Below are positions 43,121 through 51,957 of a DNA stretch of 64,000 nt, one piece after another. This DNA comes from Achromobacter sp. Root83 (GTDB lineage Bacteria > Pseudomonadota > Gammaproteobacteria > Burkholderiales > Burkholderiaceae_B). Within the stretch, counting starts at the first letter, position 1. Each line of letters begins with the position of its first letter. The notes beneath the pieces were generated by a model. The model saw only the letters and a list, made by a program, of their open reading frames with translations. It had not been told where the DNA came from and did no database searches. A program made the translations under genes and the position numbers. Where the stretch lies: assembly GCF_001428845.1 (NCBI RefSeq), contig NZ_LMIU01000001.1, positions 434,984 to 498,983 of the forward strand, written 5' to 3'.

Positions 43121-44075
43121 GAACGGCAAAATAGGCGCGCGCGTTTCGCGCGTCTTCGGCGATGGCGGCAGTCAGGGAAGGGAGATCAGGAAATTTTTCT
43201 TCGTCCCGCAGCTTTTGCAGGAATTCGACGCGTACGAGTTTACCGTATGCGTTGACGGTCTCGTCGAGCAGATGCGCCTCGAGCAGCACGCGGCCGCGGT
43301 CTTCGACGGTCGGGCGCACGCCCAGGCTGGCCACCGCGGGCAGGGCGCGTTCGGCCAGGCCATAAACCTGGACGATATAGATGCCCGAGCGCGCGGCGCA
43401 TCTCTCGGCCACCCGCAGGTTCATCGTGGGAAAGCCGAGCGTGCGGCCGAGCTTCTGGCCATGGATGACATGGCCGCTGATATGGTAGGGATGCCCCAGC
43501 AGGTGGCGAGCGCGTTCCAGGTCGCCCACCGCCAGCGCGGTCCGCACTTCCGAGCTGGATATGCGGTGGCCTTGGCGGTCGGTCACGTCGGCCAGGGTCT
43601 GGACGTCGAAGCCGTGCCGCATGCCCGCTTCGCGCAGCAGATCGATATCGCCGCTGCGCTTGTGTCCAAAACGGAAGTCCTCGCCCACCAGCAGCCATTT
43701 GGCCTGCAGGCCCTGCACCAGCAGATTCTCGATGAAGGCATTGGCCGACATTTCGGCCAGGCGGGCGTTGAACCGCTCGACCACGACCTGCGAGATCCCG
43801 TAGCGCGCCAGCGCGGCCAGCTTGTCGCGCAGCCCGGAAATCCGGGTGGGCGCCAGCTCGGGGCGGTGGTTCAGGGTGGCGAAATACTCCCGCGGATGCG
43901 GTTCGAAAGTCATCACGGCGGGCGTCAGCCCGCGTTCGCGGGCCACGTGGCAGACGCGGGCAAGCATGGCCTGGTGCCCGCGATGGACGCCGTCGAAATT
44001 GCCGATCGTCAGCGCACAAGGCGCGCGGCGGTCGGGCGGGGGCAGGGATCGGTAGATGCGCAGCGGTGGTTTCAC
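43110..44075 (-). CDS. ribF: Bifunctional riboflavin kinase/FAD synthetase
   Basis: Enzyme of 321 residues that makes FMN and then FAD. The N-terminal FAD synthetase domain shows [17 protein letters not shown] (about 22-38) and the C-terminal flavokinase domain shows [20 protein letters not shown] (about 193-212). The start is GTG 44075, which lacks a clear ribosome site. It is the first gene of the ribF-ileS-lspA-coaBC minus-strand group and is divergent from purN. No FMN riboswitch is seen upstream. Confidence 0.94.
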   Translation of the reverse strand: MKPPLRIYRSLPPPDRRAPCALTIGNFDGVHRGHQAMLARVCHVARERGLTPAVMTFEPHPREYFATLNHRPELAPTRISGLRDKLAALARYGISQVVVERFNARLAEMSANAFIENLLVQGLQAKWLLVGEDFRFGHKRSGDIDLLREAGMRHGFDVQTLADVTDRQGHRISSSEVRTALAVGDLERARHLLGHPYHISGHVIHGQKLGRTLGFPTMNLRVAERCAARSGIYIVQVYGLAERALPAVASLGVRPTVEDRGRVLLEAHLLDETVNAYGKLVRVEFLQKLRDEEKFPDLPSLTAAIAEDARNARAYFAVHGL

Positions 44076-44200
44076 GAGCGAGAGTTTACAATTTTGGATT
44101 CCGGGTTTGTTCCAATCCCCTCTTGCACCGCGCGCGCTGGCCGTGACGCGTGCCGGATTTTGGGGTTGGGCGGGCCCGATTTCCCTTGGAATTCTTTATC

Positions 44201-44866
44201 TTGCCGGAAATTTCTTCTACCAAGCGCCGCCTCGTCATCCTGATTTCGGGGCGGGGCAGCAACATGCAGGCGCTGGCCGAGGCCTGCCGCGACCAGGGCT
44301 GGCCGGCGGAAATCGCCGCCGTAATCGCCAGCCGCCCCGACGCCGGGGGGCTGGACTGGGCGGCCGGGCAGGGCATTCCCACCGCCGCGCTGTATCACAA
44401 GGACTACGCCAGCCGGGAAGCCTTCGATACGGCGCTGGCCGCCGAAATCGATCGCTATGCGCCCGATTACGTCATCCTGGCCGGCTTCATGCGTGTCCTC
44501 ACCCCGGGATTCGTCAATCACTATGCGGGCCGGCTGGTCAACATCCATCCGTCGCTGCTGCCGGCATTTCCCGGGCTGCACACCCACGCGCAGGCGTTGG
44601 CGACTGGGGTGCGCGTGCATGGCTGCACCGTGCATTTCGTCACCCCGGTCCTGGACCACGGTCCCATCATCGCCCAGGGCTGCGTGCCCGTCGTGGCCGG
44701 CGACACGCCGGAACTGCTGGCCAATCGCGTCCTCGCGGTGGAACATCAGGCTTTTCCGGCTGCCGTGCGCTGGCTGGCCGAAGGCCGGGTTACCCTGACG
44801 AACGACCATCGCGTGGATGTCCAAGGCGATCCCGAACGCCTCTTCACCTGGTCGCCGGCCGCCTGA
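44201..44866 (+). CDS. purN: Phosphoribosylglycinamide formyltransferase
   Basis: Folate-dependent enzyme of purine synthesis (GAR to FGAR), about 221 residues. The N-terminal LVILISGRGSNMQAL binds the phosphate. NIHPSLLPAFPGLHTH holds the catalytic His and the formyl-folate loop, and HFVTPVLDHGPIIAQ holds the catalytic Asp. The start is uncertain: TTG 44201 gives the usual length (PEISSTKRRLVILI), whereas a GTG at 44150 adds 17 residues that do not look conserved. It is followed by the RsmB-like gene on the same strand after 56 bases. Confidence 0.93.
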   Translation: MPEISSTKRRLVILISGRGSNMQALAEACRDQGWPAEIAAVIASRPDAGGLDWAAGQGIPTAALYHKDYASREAFDTALAAEIDRYAPDYVILAGFMRVLTPGFVNHYAGRLVNIHPSLLPAFPGLHTHAQALATGVRVHGCTVHFVTPVLDHGPIIAQGCVPVVAGDTPELLANRVLAVEHQAFPAAVRWLAEGRVTLTNDHRVDVQGDPERLFTWSPAA

Positions 44867-44922
44867 GCGGCCCCGAATCGAATTTACCGGGCGGAACTTC
44901 CTCCGCCCCACTGGAACACACC

Positions 44923-47289
44923 ATGACTAAACCCCAATCTCCGCGTTCCCGTCCGGCAGGCACCCCGAGGGCCGCCTCCGAAGGACGCGACGGTCGGTCC
45001 TTTTTCTCGCGTCCCAAGGGCGACGCCCGCGAGGCGCCCCAGCGTGAGCGCGGCGAGCGCGTGCGCGAAGAGCGCCCCGGCGGCCGTCCGGCAGCGCGCC
45101 CGTCCTTCGACGCGCCGCGCGGTGAAAACCGCGGCGGCGAACGCGGTTCCTACAGCCCGGAACGCCGCGAAGGCCAGGGCCGTCCGGATTCGCGTCCGTC
45201 CCAAGGCGGCACGCGCGGTGAAAACCGTGGCGGCGAACGCGGTTCCTACAACCCGGAACGCCGTGAAGGTCAGGGCCGTCCGGATTCGCGTCCGTCCCAC
45301 GGCGGCCCGCGCGGTGAAAACCGTGGCGGCGAACGTGGTTCTTACAGTCCGGAACGCCGTGAAGGTCAGGGCCGTCCGGATTCGCGTCCGTCCTACAGCG
45401 GCCCGCGTGGTGAAAACCGCGGCGGCGAACGTGCGTCCTTTGGTTCGGAGCGCCGCGAAGGCCAGGGCCGCCCGGATTCGCGTCCGTCCTACGGCGGCCA
45501 GCGCGGTGAAAGCCGCGGCGGCGAACGGGGTTCCTACAGCCCGGAACGCCGCGAAGGCCAGGGCCGCCCGGATTCGCGTCCGTCCTATGGCGGCCAGCGC
45601 GGTGAAAATCGTGGCGGCGAACGTGGTTCTTACAGTCCGGAGCGCCGTGAAGGCCAGGGCCGTCCGGATTCGCGCCCGTCCTACGGCGGCCAGCGCGGTG
45701 AAGATCGTGGCGGCGAGCGTGGTTCGTACAATTCGGAGCGCCGCGAAGGCCAGGGCCGGCCGGACTCGCGTCCGTCCTACGGCGGCCAGCGCGGTGAAGA
45801 CCGTGGCGGCGACCGCGACCATGCGCCGCAGAAGCCCCAGTTCAATCGTCCGCGCCAGTCGTACGCCGCTATTCGGATCGATCAGGTGCAGCGCGTCCTG
45901 GGCGAGATCCTGCAGTGGACGTATCCGGCCGACGCCGCGTTGTCGCATTGGCTGCGCCACCATCCGAACCTGGGCGCGCGCGACCGCTCCGAAGTCGCCG
46001 AAGCCGTCTACGACGTTCTGCGCCACCTGCGCCGCTACCGCCAGTTCGGCGAAAGCGGCGTTGGCCCGGCCTCGCGCCGCCTGGCGATCCTGGGCCTGAA
46101 CGCGACGCTGGGCGCACAGGCGCTGGAAGAGGGCATGGACGCGGCGGAAGCGGAGTGGCTCAAGCGCGTATCGCACATCGACCTGGCGACCTTGCCCCGC
46201 GCCGTGCGGGGCAGCATCCCCGATTGGCTGGACGAGCGCCTGAGCGTCATGGACAGCCCCGAAACGCTGGTTGACGCGCTGAACCGCCAGGCCAGCCTGG
46301 ACCTGCGCGTCAATCCGCTCAAGGCCGAGCGGGACGCCATGCTGACCGAACTGCAGCAAAGCGCCGGCCGCTACGAACCCGTGGCCATGCCGTTTTCCCC
46401 TTGGGGTATCCGCATGGAGGGGCGTCCCGCCATCAACCGGTGGCCGCAATTCGAGAACGGCAGCATCGAAGTCCAGGATGAAGGCAGCCAACTGCTGGCC
46501 TTGCTGGTCGCACCGCGCCGCGGCGAAATGATCATCGATTTCTGCGCCGGCGCGGGCGGCAAGACCCTGTTGCTGGGCGCGCTGATGCGCTCGACCGGAC
46601 GCCTGTACGCCTTCGACGTGTCGGCGGCCCGGCTGGCGCGCGCCAAGCCGCGCTTTGCGCGTAGCGGCCTGTCCAACGTGGTGCCTGTCGTCATCGACAG
46701 CGAAAACGATGCCCGGGTGAAGCGTCTGGCCGGCAAGGCCCAGCGCGTGCTGGTCGATGCGCCTTGCAGCGGCATCGGCACCTTGCGCCGCAATCCGGAT
46801 CTGAAGTGGCGCCAGCACCCCGAGGCGCTGGCCGAATTGGGCAAGTTGCAGGAACGCATCCTGAACAGCGCCGCGCGCTGCGTGGCCCCGGGCGGCCGCC
46901 TGGTCTATGCCACGTGCAGCCTGCTGGCCGAGGAAAATGAAGTGCAGGCCGAGCGTTTCCTGGCCAGCCATCCAGACTTCGAGCGCGTGGACGCCGCCGA
47001 AATCCTGGGCTCCCGTTGCGAAACGCTGAAGCTCGAGGGCCCGTACGTGCAGCTTCGTCCTGACGTGCATGGCACCGACGGCTTCTTCGCCGCCGTTTTC
47101 GAACGGAGGAAGAAGGCCGCCGCCCCGGATGACGCCGAGGCCACCGGAGCCGTCGCGGCCGAGGGTGACGCCGACACCGGGATGGACGTGGAAGCCGGGG
47201 CTGCGCCTCAGGCGGACAGCGGCGCCGATACCTCCACCGCTGTCGAAGCTGGGCCGGAAGACGAGGCCGGCAAGGAAGACAAGGCCTAA
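44923..47289 (+). CDS. RsmB/NOP-family RNA m5C methyltransferase with Arg/Gly-rich repeat N terminus
   Basis: SAM-dependent RNA methyltransferase of 788 residues with an unusual layout. Residues 1-65 are basic and disordered. Residues about 66-289 are seven 32-residue repeats of the type RGENRGGERGSYSPERREGQ (first 20 residues) continuing GRPDSRPSYGGQ, plus part of an eighth. A NusB-like RNA-binding region follows (about 310-360). The catalytic Rossmann domain then carries DFCAGAGGKTLLLGAL (motif I), the Cys of VDAPCSGIG (motif IV) and the Cys of YATCSLLAEENE (motif VI, nucleophile). The last 55 residues are strongly acidic. The start is placed at ATG 44923, because the frame upstream is a shadow of purN. 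The RNA target may be 16S rRNA position 967, as for RsmB, but this is not certain. Confidence 0.88.
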   Translation: MTKPQSPRSRPAGTPRAASEGRDGRSFFSRPKGDAREAPQRERGERVREERPGGRPAARPSFDAPRGENRGGERGSYSPERREGQGRPDSRPSQGGTRGENRGGERGSYNPERREGQGRPDSRPSHGGPRGENRGGERGSYSPERREGQGRPDSRPSYSGPRGENRGGERASFGSERREGQGRPDSRPSYGGQRGESRGGERGSYSPERREGQGRPDSRPSYGGQRGENRGGERGSYSPERREGQGRPDSRPSYGGQRGEDRGGERGSYNSERREGQGRPDSRPSYGGQRGEDRGGDRDHAPQKPQFNRPRQSYAAIRIDQVQRVLGEILQWTYPADAALSHWLRHHPNLGARDRSEVAEAVYDVLRHLRRYRQFGESGVGPASRRLAILGLNATLGAQALEEGMDAAEAEWLKRVSHIDLATLPRAVRGSIPDWLDERLSVMDSPETLVDALNRQASLDLRVNPLKAERDAMLTELQQSAGRYEPVAMPFSPWGIRMEGRPAINRWPQFENGSIEVQDEGSQLLALLVAPRRGEMIIDFCAGAGGKTLLLGALMRSTGRLYAFDVSAARLARAKPRFARSGLSNVVPVVIDSENDARVKRLAGKAQRVLVDAPCSGIGTLRRNPDLKWRQHPEALAELGKLQERILNSAARCVAPGGRLVYATCSLLAEENEVQAERFLASHPDFERVDAAEILGSRCETLKLEGPYVQLRPDVHGTDGFFAAVFERRKKAAAPDDAEATGAVAAEGDADTGMDVEAGAAPQADSGADTSTAVEAGPEDEAGKEDKA
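45118..45789 (+). repeat. Seven tandem 96-bp coding repeats in the RsmB-like gene
   Basis: Seven units of exactly 96 bases begin at 45118 and a partial eighth ends near 45831. The units differ mainly at synonymous positions and at the Tyr/Ser/Gln/His position near the unit end. Each encodes an RG-rich 32-residue segment. Copy number is likely to vary between strains. Confidence 0.92.
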
Positions 47290-47305
47290 GGCTGCACAGG
47301 CCCCG

Positions 47306-47326
47306 CGCCGGCTCAGGGAGCCGGCG
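47306..47326. terminator. Hairpin between the convergent RsmB-like gene and secreted-protein gene
   Basis: CGCCGGCT (47306-47313) pairs with AGCCGGCG (47319-47326) over a 5-base loop. It overlaps the stop of the minus-strand gene. Confidence 0.5.
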
Positions 47327-47708
47327 TGACCCCCACGGTGGCGCTGTAGCGGCGCGTGCCGATGGTCTTGTTCTGGTACTTCACTTCCCAGGACAGGGTG
47401 TCGGAGCCGGCCTGATCGGCCTGGTAGACCACCTGCGCCACCGGCACCGCTTTGTAGGCGCAACGGCCGGAATTGTTGGACTGGCCGCGTGTCTGCAGAA
47501 TGCTGGCCTTGCCCAGCGTCGGCATCTGGGTGATCGCCACGCGGGGCGCCCGCAACGCCAGGCAATCCGACCCGCGGATCTCATAGTAAGAGGCCAGCAC
47601 GGCGACATCCCCCGATTTCAGCGTTTGCGCCAAAGCAGGGGCGGACAGAGCCATTCCGATCACGGCCAGAACGGAATAAAATTGGGGACGCATTTGTTTG
47701 TGCGACAT
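47313..47708 (-). CDS. Secreted protein of unknown function
   Basis: Protein of about 131 residues with a signal peptide (MRPQFYSVLAVIGMALSAPALA, cleaved before QTLKSGD). The mature part of about 105 residues has one Cys pair (SDCLAL and RCAYKAV) that may form a disulfide in the periplasm, and it appears beta-rich. I do not recognise a family. The start could be ATG 47708 (MSHKQMRPQF) or ATG 47693; neither has a good ribosome site. It is convergent with the RsmB-like gene. The C terminus YQNKTIGTRRYSATVGV has an Ig-like feel, which is not enough to assign a role. Confidence 0.65.
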   Translation of the reverse strand: MSHKQMRPQFYSVLAVIGMALSAPALAQTLKSGDVAVLASYYEIRGSDCLALRAPRVAITQMPTLGKASILQTRGQSNNSGRCAYKAVPVAQVVYQADQAGSDTLSWEVKYQNKTIGTRRYSATVGVTPAP

Positions 47709-47942
47709 CAGTGGGACAAAAAAGACAGTGGGCGGGCAAGGCGCCGGGCATGAAGTGTGCTCTCGTAGCGTGGCGTCTTCAAGACGAAACGGCCTCGCTG
47801 ACAGGAACTTTAATCGCGAAATGTAGCCAAATCCTGGTGCCATTGCGAATCTTCCGCCCGTAGCCCGGGCGGCCCGCCCTAGGCGCGGGACTCGGCAAGT
47901 CCAGGTCTTTCGATCGCTCAGCGCGGTGGCGAGCGTGGCGAA

Positions 47943-47984
47943 TTTTGCTCAAAACGTTGGCTTAGTCCTTGATTTCGCTCAAAA
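47943..47984. promoter_or_regulatory. Paired palindromic elements upstream of the desaturase gene
   Basis: The 359-base gap (47709-48067) holds no gene. It contains TTTTGCTCAAAA (47943-47954) and TTTCGCTCAAAA (47973-47984), whose centres are exactly 30 bp apart, about three helical turns. Both are near palindromes of the form TTTnG-CT-CAAAA. They lie about 85-125 bases before the desaturase ATG, a fitting place for a regulator of fatty-acid unsaturation. TTGTCA (48002-48007) and TAAACT (48027-48032) are a weak promoter candidate. Confidence 0.45.
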
Positions 47985-48067
47985 ACTATTTTGAAACTAG
48001 ATTGTCATCAGACGGCTAAGGTAGGCTAAACTTCAGCCACTTCTCAAGCGAGGCTCATAACAGCTTT

Positions 48068-49276
48068 ATGGATTACATCCTCTCCTTCATTGCCGGCGGT
48101 CTGACCCAAGCCACTTGGTGGCAGGTCGTCGTTTTCACTTTGGTCGTGACGCACATCACGATTGTTGCGGTCACGGTTTTTCTCCATCGCAGCCAAGCGC
48201 ACCGCGGTCTGGATTTGCATCCGGCTGTCATGCACTTCTTCCGCTTCTGGCTCTGGATGACGACCGGCATGGTCACCAAGGAATGGGTGGCCATTCACCG
48301 CAAGCATCACGCCAAATGCGAAAAAGAAGGCGACCCCCACTCGCCCATGCTGTTCGGTATCTGGAAGGTGCTGTTCCGCGGCGCGGAACTGTATCGCGAA
48401 GAATCGAACAACAAGGAAACCATGGCCAAGTTCGGCCACGGCACACCTGACGACTGGCTCGAGCGCAACGTCTACAGCAAGCACAGCCTGTGGGGCGTGC
48501 TGAGCATGCTCGCCATCGACGTCGCCTTGTTCGGCGCCATGGGTGTCACGGTGTGGGCGGTGCAGATGGCCTGGATTCCCTTCTGGGCGGCCGGCGTTGT
48601 CAACGGCATCGGCCACTTCTGGGGCTACCGCAACTACAACAGCCCGGACACCAGCACCAACGTGTTCCCCTGGGGCATCGTGATTGGCGGCGAAGAACTG
48701 CACAACAATCACCACGCCCATGGCACGTCGGCCAAGTTCTCGGCCAAGTGGTATGAATTCGACATCGGCTGGTGCTACATCAACATCCTGAAGTTCTTCG
48801 GCCTGGCCAAGATCAAGAAGGTTGCGCCCAAGCTGAAGCTTGACGACTCCCGCACCGGCATCGACCTGCGCACGCTGCAAGGCGTGATCACGCACCGCTA
48901 CGAAGTCATGGCCCGCTACGCGGACGTGATCAAAAGCGCTGCCCGCGAAGAACTCAGCAAGCTGAAGGCCTCGCGCCAGGAAGGCAACGCCGAATGCGGC
49001 TACACCAAGCTGCACCAGGTGCGCCGCGCCATCCACCGCAACGAAGACATCCTGCAACCCGAGCAGCTTGCCGCCGTGGACAAGGCAATTGCCCAGAACA
49101 AGTCGCTCTCCACGCTGGTGCAGATGCGCCGTGAACTCGGCCGTATCTGGGAAAGCTCCAGCGCCAGCAGCGAACAGCTCCTCAATGACCTGCAGGCCTG
49201 GTGCCAGCGCGCCCAGCAAAGCGGCATCGCCGGGCTCGAGCAATTTGCTCAACATCTGCGCCGCTACGCGGCATGA
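48068..49276 (+). CDS. Membrane fatty acyl desaturase (delta-9 type)
   Basis: Integral-membrane di-iron desaturase of 402 residues that introduces a double bond into saturated acyl chains. The three His boxes are present: HRSQAH (about 41-46), HRKHH (about 78-82) and HNNHHAH (about 216-222). Hydrophobic helices flank the first and third boxes. The C-terminal 150 residues are helical and soluble, longer than in the shortest family members. It is expected to use acyl-CoA or membrane phospholipid acyl chains with oxygen and electrons from a ferredoxin-like partner. Its stop overlaps the uvrD start. Confidence 0.9.
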   Translation: MDYILSFIAGGLTQATWWQVVVFTLVVTHITIVAVTVFLHRSQAHRGLDLHPAVMHFFRFWLWMTTGMVTKEWVAIHRKHHAKCEKEGDPHSPMLFGIWKVLFRGAELYREESNNKETMAKFGHGTPDDWLERNVYSKHSLWGVLSMLAIDVALFGAMGVTVWAVQMAWIPFWAAGVVNGIGHFWGYRNYNSPDTSTNVFPWGIVIGGEELHNNHHAHGTSAKFSAKWYEFDIGWCYINILKFFGLAKIKKVAPKLKLDDSRTGIDLRTLQGVITHRYEVMARYADVIKSAAREELSKLKASRQEGNAECGYTKLHQVRRAIHRNEDILQPEQLAAVDKAIAQNKSLSTLVQMRRELGRIWESSSASSEQLLNDLQAWCQRAQQSGIAGLEQFAQHLRRYAA

Positions 49277-51567
49277 TGCTAGAGAAGCTCAACCCTGAAC
49301 AACGCGCCGCAGTAACGTTAGAACCGCAGCACGCCCTGGTCCTGGCCGGGGCGGGCAGCGGGAAGACCCGGGTACTCACCACCCGCATGGCCTGGCTGAT
49401 TCAAACCGGCCAGGCCTCGCCTTTTGGGCTTCTGGCGGTCACGTTCACCAACAAGGCCGCCCGCGAAATGCTGGCGCGCATGTCGGCGATCCTGCCGATC
49501 GACACCCGCGGGTTGTGGATCGGCACGTTTCACGGCCTGTGCAACCGCATGCTGCGCGCGCATCACCGCGACGCCGGCCTGCCGCAGAGCTTCCAGATCC
49601 TCGACGTCACCGACCAGCTCGCGGCTATCAAGCGCCTCATGAAGGCCAACGGCGTCGACGACGAAAAGTATCCCCCCCGCGATGTGCAGCGCTTCATCAA
49701 CGGCGCCAAGGAAGAGGGCCTGCGTCCGCCGGACGTCGAGGCCTACGACGCCCACCGGCGCCGCCTGATCGAGATCTACCAGCTCTACGAGGCCCAGTGC
49801 CAGCGTGAGGGCGTGGTGGACTTCGCCGAGCTGCTGCTGCGCGCCTACGAACTGCTGTCGCGCAACGCGCCGGTGCGCGAGCACTACCAGCGCCGTTTCC
49901 GCCACATCCTGGTCGACGAGTTCCAGGACACCAACACATTGCAGTACAAGTGGCTGCGCCTGTTGGCCGGCGGCGGCGCGGCCATCTTCGCCGTGGGCGA
50001 CGATGATCAGTCCATTTATGCGTTCCGCGGCGCGAACGTCGGCAACATGGCCGACTTCGAGCGCGACTACGCGCACGGCACCGTGATCCGCCTGGAGCAG
50101 AACTATCGTTCCTTCGGCCACATCCTGGATTCGGCCAATGCGCTGATCGGGCACAACACGGGCCGCCTGGGCAAGAATCTGTGGACCGATCAAGGCGAAG
50201 GCGAGCCGGTGCGCGTCATCGAGCAGCCCTCCGACGGCATGGAAGCGCAGTGGATCGTCGATGAAATCCGCTCCCTGATCCACGAAGGCAGCGACCGCCG
50301 TGAAATCGCCGTCCTGTATCGCAGCAACGCGCAGTCGCGCGTGCTCGAACATGCCATCTTTTCCGCCGGCATTCCGTACAAGGTGTACGGCGGACTGCGC
50401 TTTTTCGAGCGCCAGGAAATCAAGCACGCGCTGGCCTACCTGCGCCTGATGGCCAATCCCCACGACGACACGTCGTGGATGCGGGTCGTCAATTTCCCCA
50501 CGCGCGGCATTGGCGCACGCACGCTCGAGCAGCTTGCCGACGCAGCCCGGGCGCATGACTCCAGCCTGTACGCCGCAGTCGCGCTGGTGGGCGGAAAGGG
50601 CGGATCCAACCTGGCCCAGTTCGCGCAACTGATCCATCGCCTGATCGAAGAAACGCGCGATCTGCCGCTCCCGGAAATGGTCGAGCACATGCTCGAGGCC
50701 AGTGGGCTGAACGCCCACTACAAGGCCGAACGCGAAGGCGCCGAGCGGCTGGAGAACTTGAACGAACTCATCACGGCCGCGGCCGTATTCGCCTCCGAGG
50801 AAAACTACGACGGCATGCCTGCCGGCGTGGTGCCCGACCAGGGCGCCTCCTCGACGCTCATGCCGGGCGTGGTGGACGCGCCCATCGTGGCGGCCGAAGG
50901 CCTGACCCCGCTGGCGGGATTCCTGTCCCACGCCGCGCTGGAAGCAGGCGACAACCAGGCCCAGCAGGGCCAGGATGCCGTCCAGCTCATGACGGTGCAT
51001 GCCGCCAAAGGCCTGGAGTTCGACGCCGTCTTCATCACCGGCCTGGAAGAGGGGCTGTTCCCGCACGAGAACAGCATCCTGGAGCCCTCCGGACTGGAAG
51101 AGGAACGCCGCCTCATGTACGTGGCGATCACGCGTGCGCGGCAGCGCCTGTACATCAGCCTGGCGCAAAGCCGGATGCTGCATGGCCAGACCCGCTACGC
51201 CATGCGTTCGCGCTTCCTGGACGAAATCCCCGAACAGCACCTGAAATGGCTGTCGCCCAAGGCCGGGCTGGCTCCCGTGAGCGCCACGGGCGCGGGCTGG
51301 GGCGGCGGCAACCGCGGCGACGCTTTTGGCCGCAAGCCGACCAATACCATTGCGCCGCGTCAACCCCGTGGCATCGCCACGGGCGTCACGGTGGGCGACA
51401 AGCAGTATCGTGTGGGTCAGGGCGTCCATCACGCGCGGTTTGGCGATGGCACGATCATCGGCCTGAGCGGCGCGGGACAGGACGCCCAGGCGGAAATCCA
51501 ATTCCGCGACGTAGGCGCCAAGACCTTGGCGCTGGGCATCGCCAAGCTTGACATTGTTCAGGGTTGA
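49273..51567 (+). CDS. uvrD: DNA helicase II (UvrD)
   Basis: Superfamily 1A 3'-5' helicase of 764 residues used in mismatch and nucleotide excision repair. It has Walker A AGAGSGKTR (about 25-33), motif II VDEFQDTN, motif III GDDDQSIYAFRGA, motif V VQLMTVHAAKGLEFDAVF and motif VI YVAITRARQRLY. The C-terminal Tudor-like tail (HHARFGDGTIIGLSG...AEIQFRDVGAKTL) binds RNA polymerase in E. coli UvrD and PcrA. ATG 49273 overlaps the desaturase stop; the longer frame upstream is a shadow. Chorismate mutase follows after 5 bases. Confidence 0.95.
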   Translation: MMLEKLNPEQRAAVTLEPQHALVLAGAGSGKTRVLTTRMAWLIQTGQASPFGLLAVTFTNKAAREMLARMSAILPIDTRGLWIGTFHGLCNRMLRAHHRDAGLPQSFQILDVTDQLAAIKRLMKANGVDDEKYPPRDVQRFINGAKEEGLRPPDVEAYDAHRRRLIEIYQLYEAQCQREGVVDFAELLLRAYELLSRNAPVREHYQRRFRHILVDEFQDTNTLQYKWLRLLAGGGAAIFAVGDDDQSIYAFRGANVGNMADFERDYAHGTVIRLEQNYRSFGHILDSANALIGHNTGRLGKNLWTDQGEGEPVRVIEQPSDGMEAQWIVDEIRSLIHEGSDRREIAVLYRSNAQSRVLEHAIFSAGIPYKVYGGLRFFERQEIKHALAYLRLMANPHDDTSWMRVVNFPTRGIGARTLEQLADAARAHDSSLYAAVALVGGKGGSNLAQFAQLIHRLIEETRDLPLPEMVEHMLEASGLNAHYKAEREGAERLENLNELITAAAVFASEENYDGMPAGVVPDQGASSTLMPGVVDAPIVAAEGLTPLAGFLSHAALEAGDNQAQQGQDAVQLMTVHAAKGLEFDAVFITGLEEGLFPHENSILEPSGLEEERRLMYVAITRARQRLYISLAQSRMLHGQTRYAMRSRFLDEIPEQHLKWLSPKAGLAPVSATGAGWGGGNRGDAFGRKPTNTIAPRQPRGIATGVTVGDKQYRVGQGVHHARFGDGTIIGLSGAGQDAQAEIQFRDVGAKTLALGIAKLDIVQG

Positions 51568-51572
51568 CACAC

Positions 51573-51878
51573 ATGGCCAACAAAGATTCTCCCCAAGCCG
51601 AGTTGGCGTCCCTGCGCGCCGAGGTCGATGAAATCGACCAGCAGATCATGCTCTTGCTGGGCGTGCGGTTCCGTTGCACGGACATGATCGGCGAGCTCAA
51701 GACGAACCACGGCATGGATCTGGTCGATCCCAAGCGCGAAGCCCAACAGGTCGAACGCATTCGCCGCTTGGCGCTGGAGGCGGGCGTGCCGCCCGCCCTG
51801 GCCGAAACCATCCTGCGTGAAGTGATCGATACCGTGATCGACAATCACACCCGCCTGCGCGAGCGTCCGTACTCGTAA
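51573..51878 (+). CDS. AroQ-class chorismate mutase (monofunctional)
   Basis: Small all-helical enzyme of 101 residues that converts chorismate to prephenate. LASLRAEVDEIDQQIMLLLGVRF (about residues 11-33) is the first helix with the conserved Arg and Asp; the loop and second helix hold PKREAQQVERI with the substrate-binding Arg/Lys and Glu. A stand-alone form rather than the PheA/TyrA fusion. ATG 51573 follows the uvrD stop by 5 bases. It could be a salicylate-type isochorismate pyruvate-lyase relative, but the residue pattern fits chorismate mutase better. Confidence 0.82.
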   Translation: MANKDSPQAELASLRAEVDEIDQQIMLLLGVRFRCTDMIGELKTNHGMDLVDPKREAQQVERIRRLALEAGVPPALAETILREVIDTVIDNHTRLRERPYS

Positions 51879-51892
51879 CATCAGGCCCGGCG

Positions 51893-51917
51893 GTGCGCGG
51901 CAAGTCTGCCCGCGCAC
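51893..51917. terminator. Hairpin between convergent chorismate mutase and yheS genes
   Basis: GTGCGCGG (51893-51900) pairs with CCGCGCAC (51910-51917) over a 9-base loop in the 79-base gap. Confidence 0.45.
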
Positions 51918-51957
51918 GGTCCCGCGCCGGTGGCGGCCTGAGCCGCTGCCCCGCGGA

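Noticed and set aside
44076..44200. FMN riboswitch upstream of ribF
   Set aside because: The 125 bases between ribF and purN do not show the conserved RFN helices; only AT-rich promoter-like sequence is seen.
45118..45789. Tandem repeats that could be taken for a CRISPR array
   Set aside because: Units are 96 bases, contiguous, without spacers, and keep an open frame. They encode protein repeats.
44884..47565. An 893-codon minus-strand frame with TALAAVGRTRIR-type repeats
   Set aside because: The repeats are the complement of the coding 96-bp repeats of the RsmB-like gene, whose plus-strand frame has full catalytic motifs.
48002..48032. Promoter TTGTCA / TAAACT for the desaturase gene
   Set aside because: The spacer is 19 bases and the -10 matches only 4 of 6, too weak for a separate feature.
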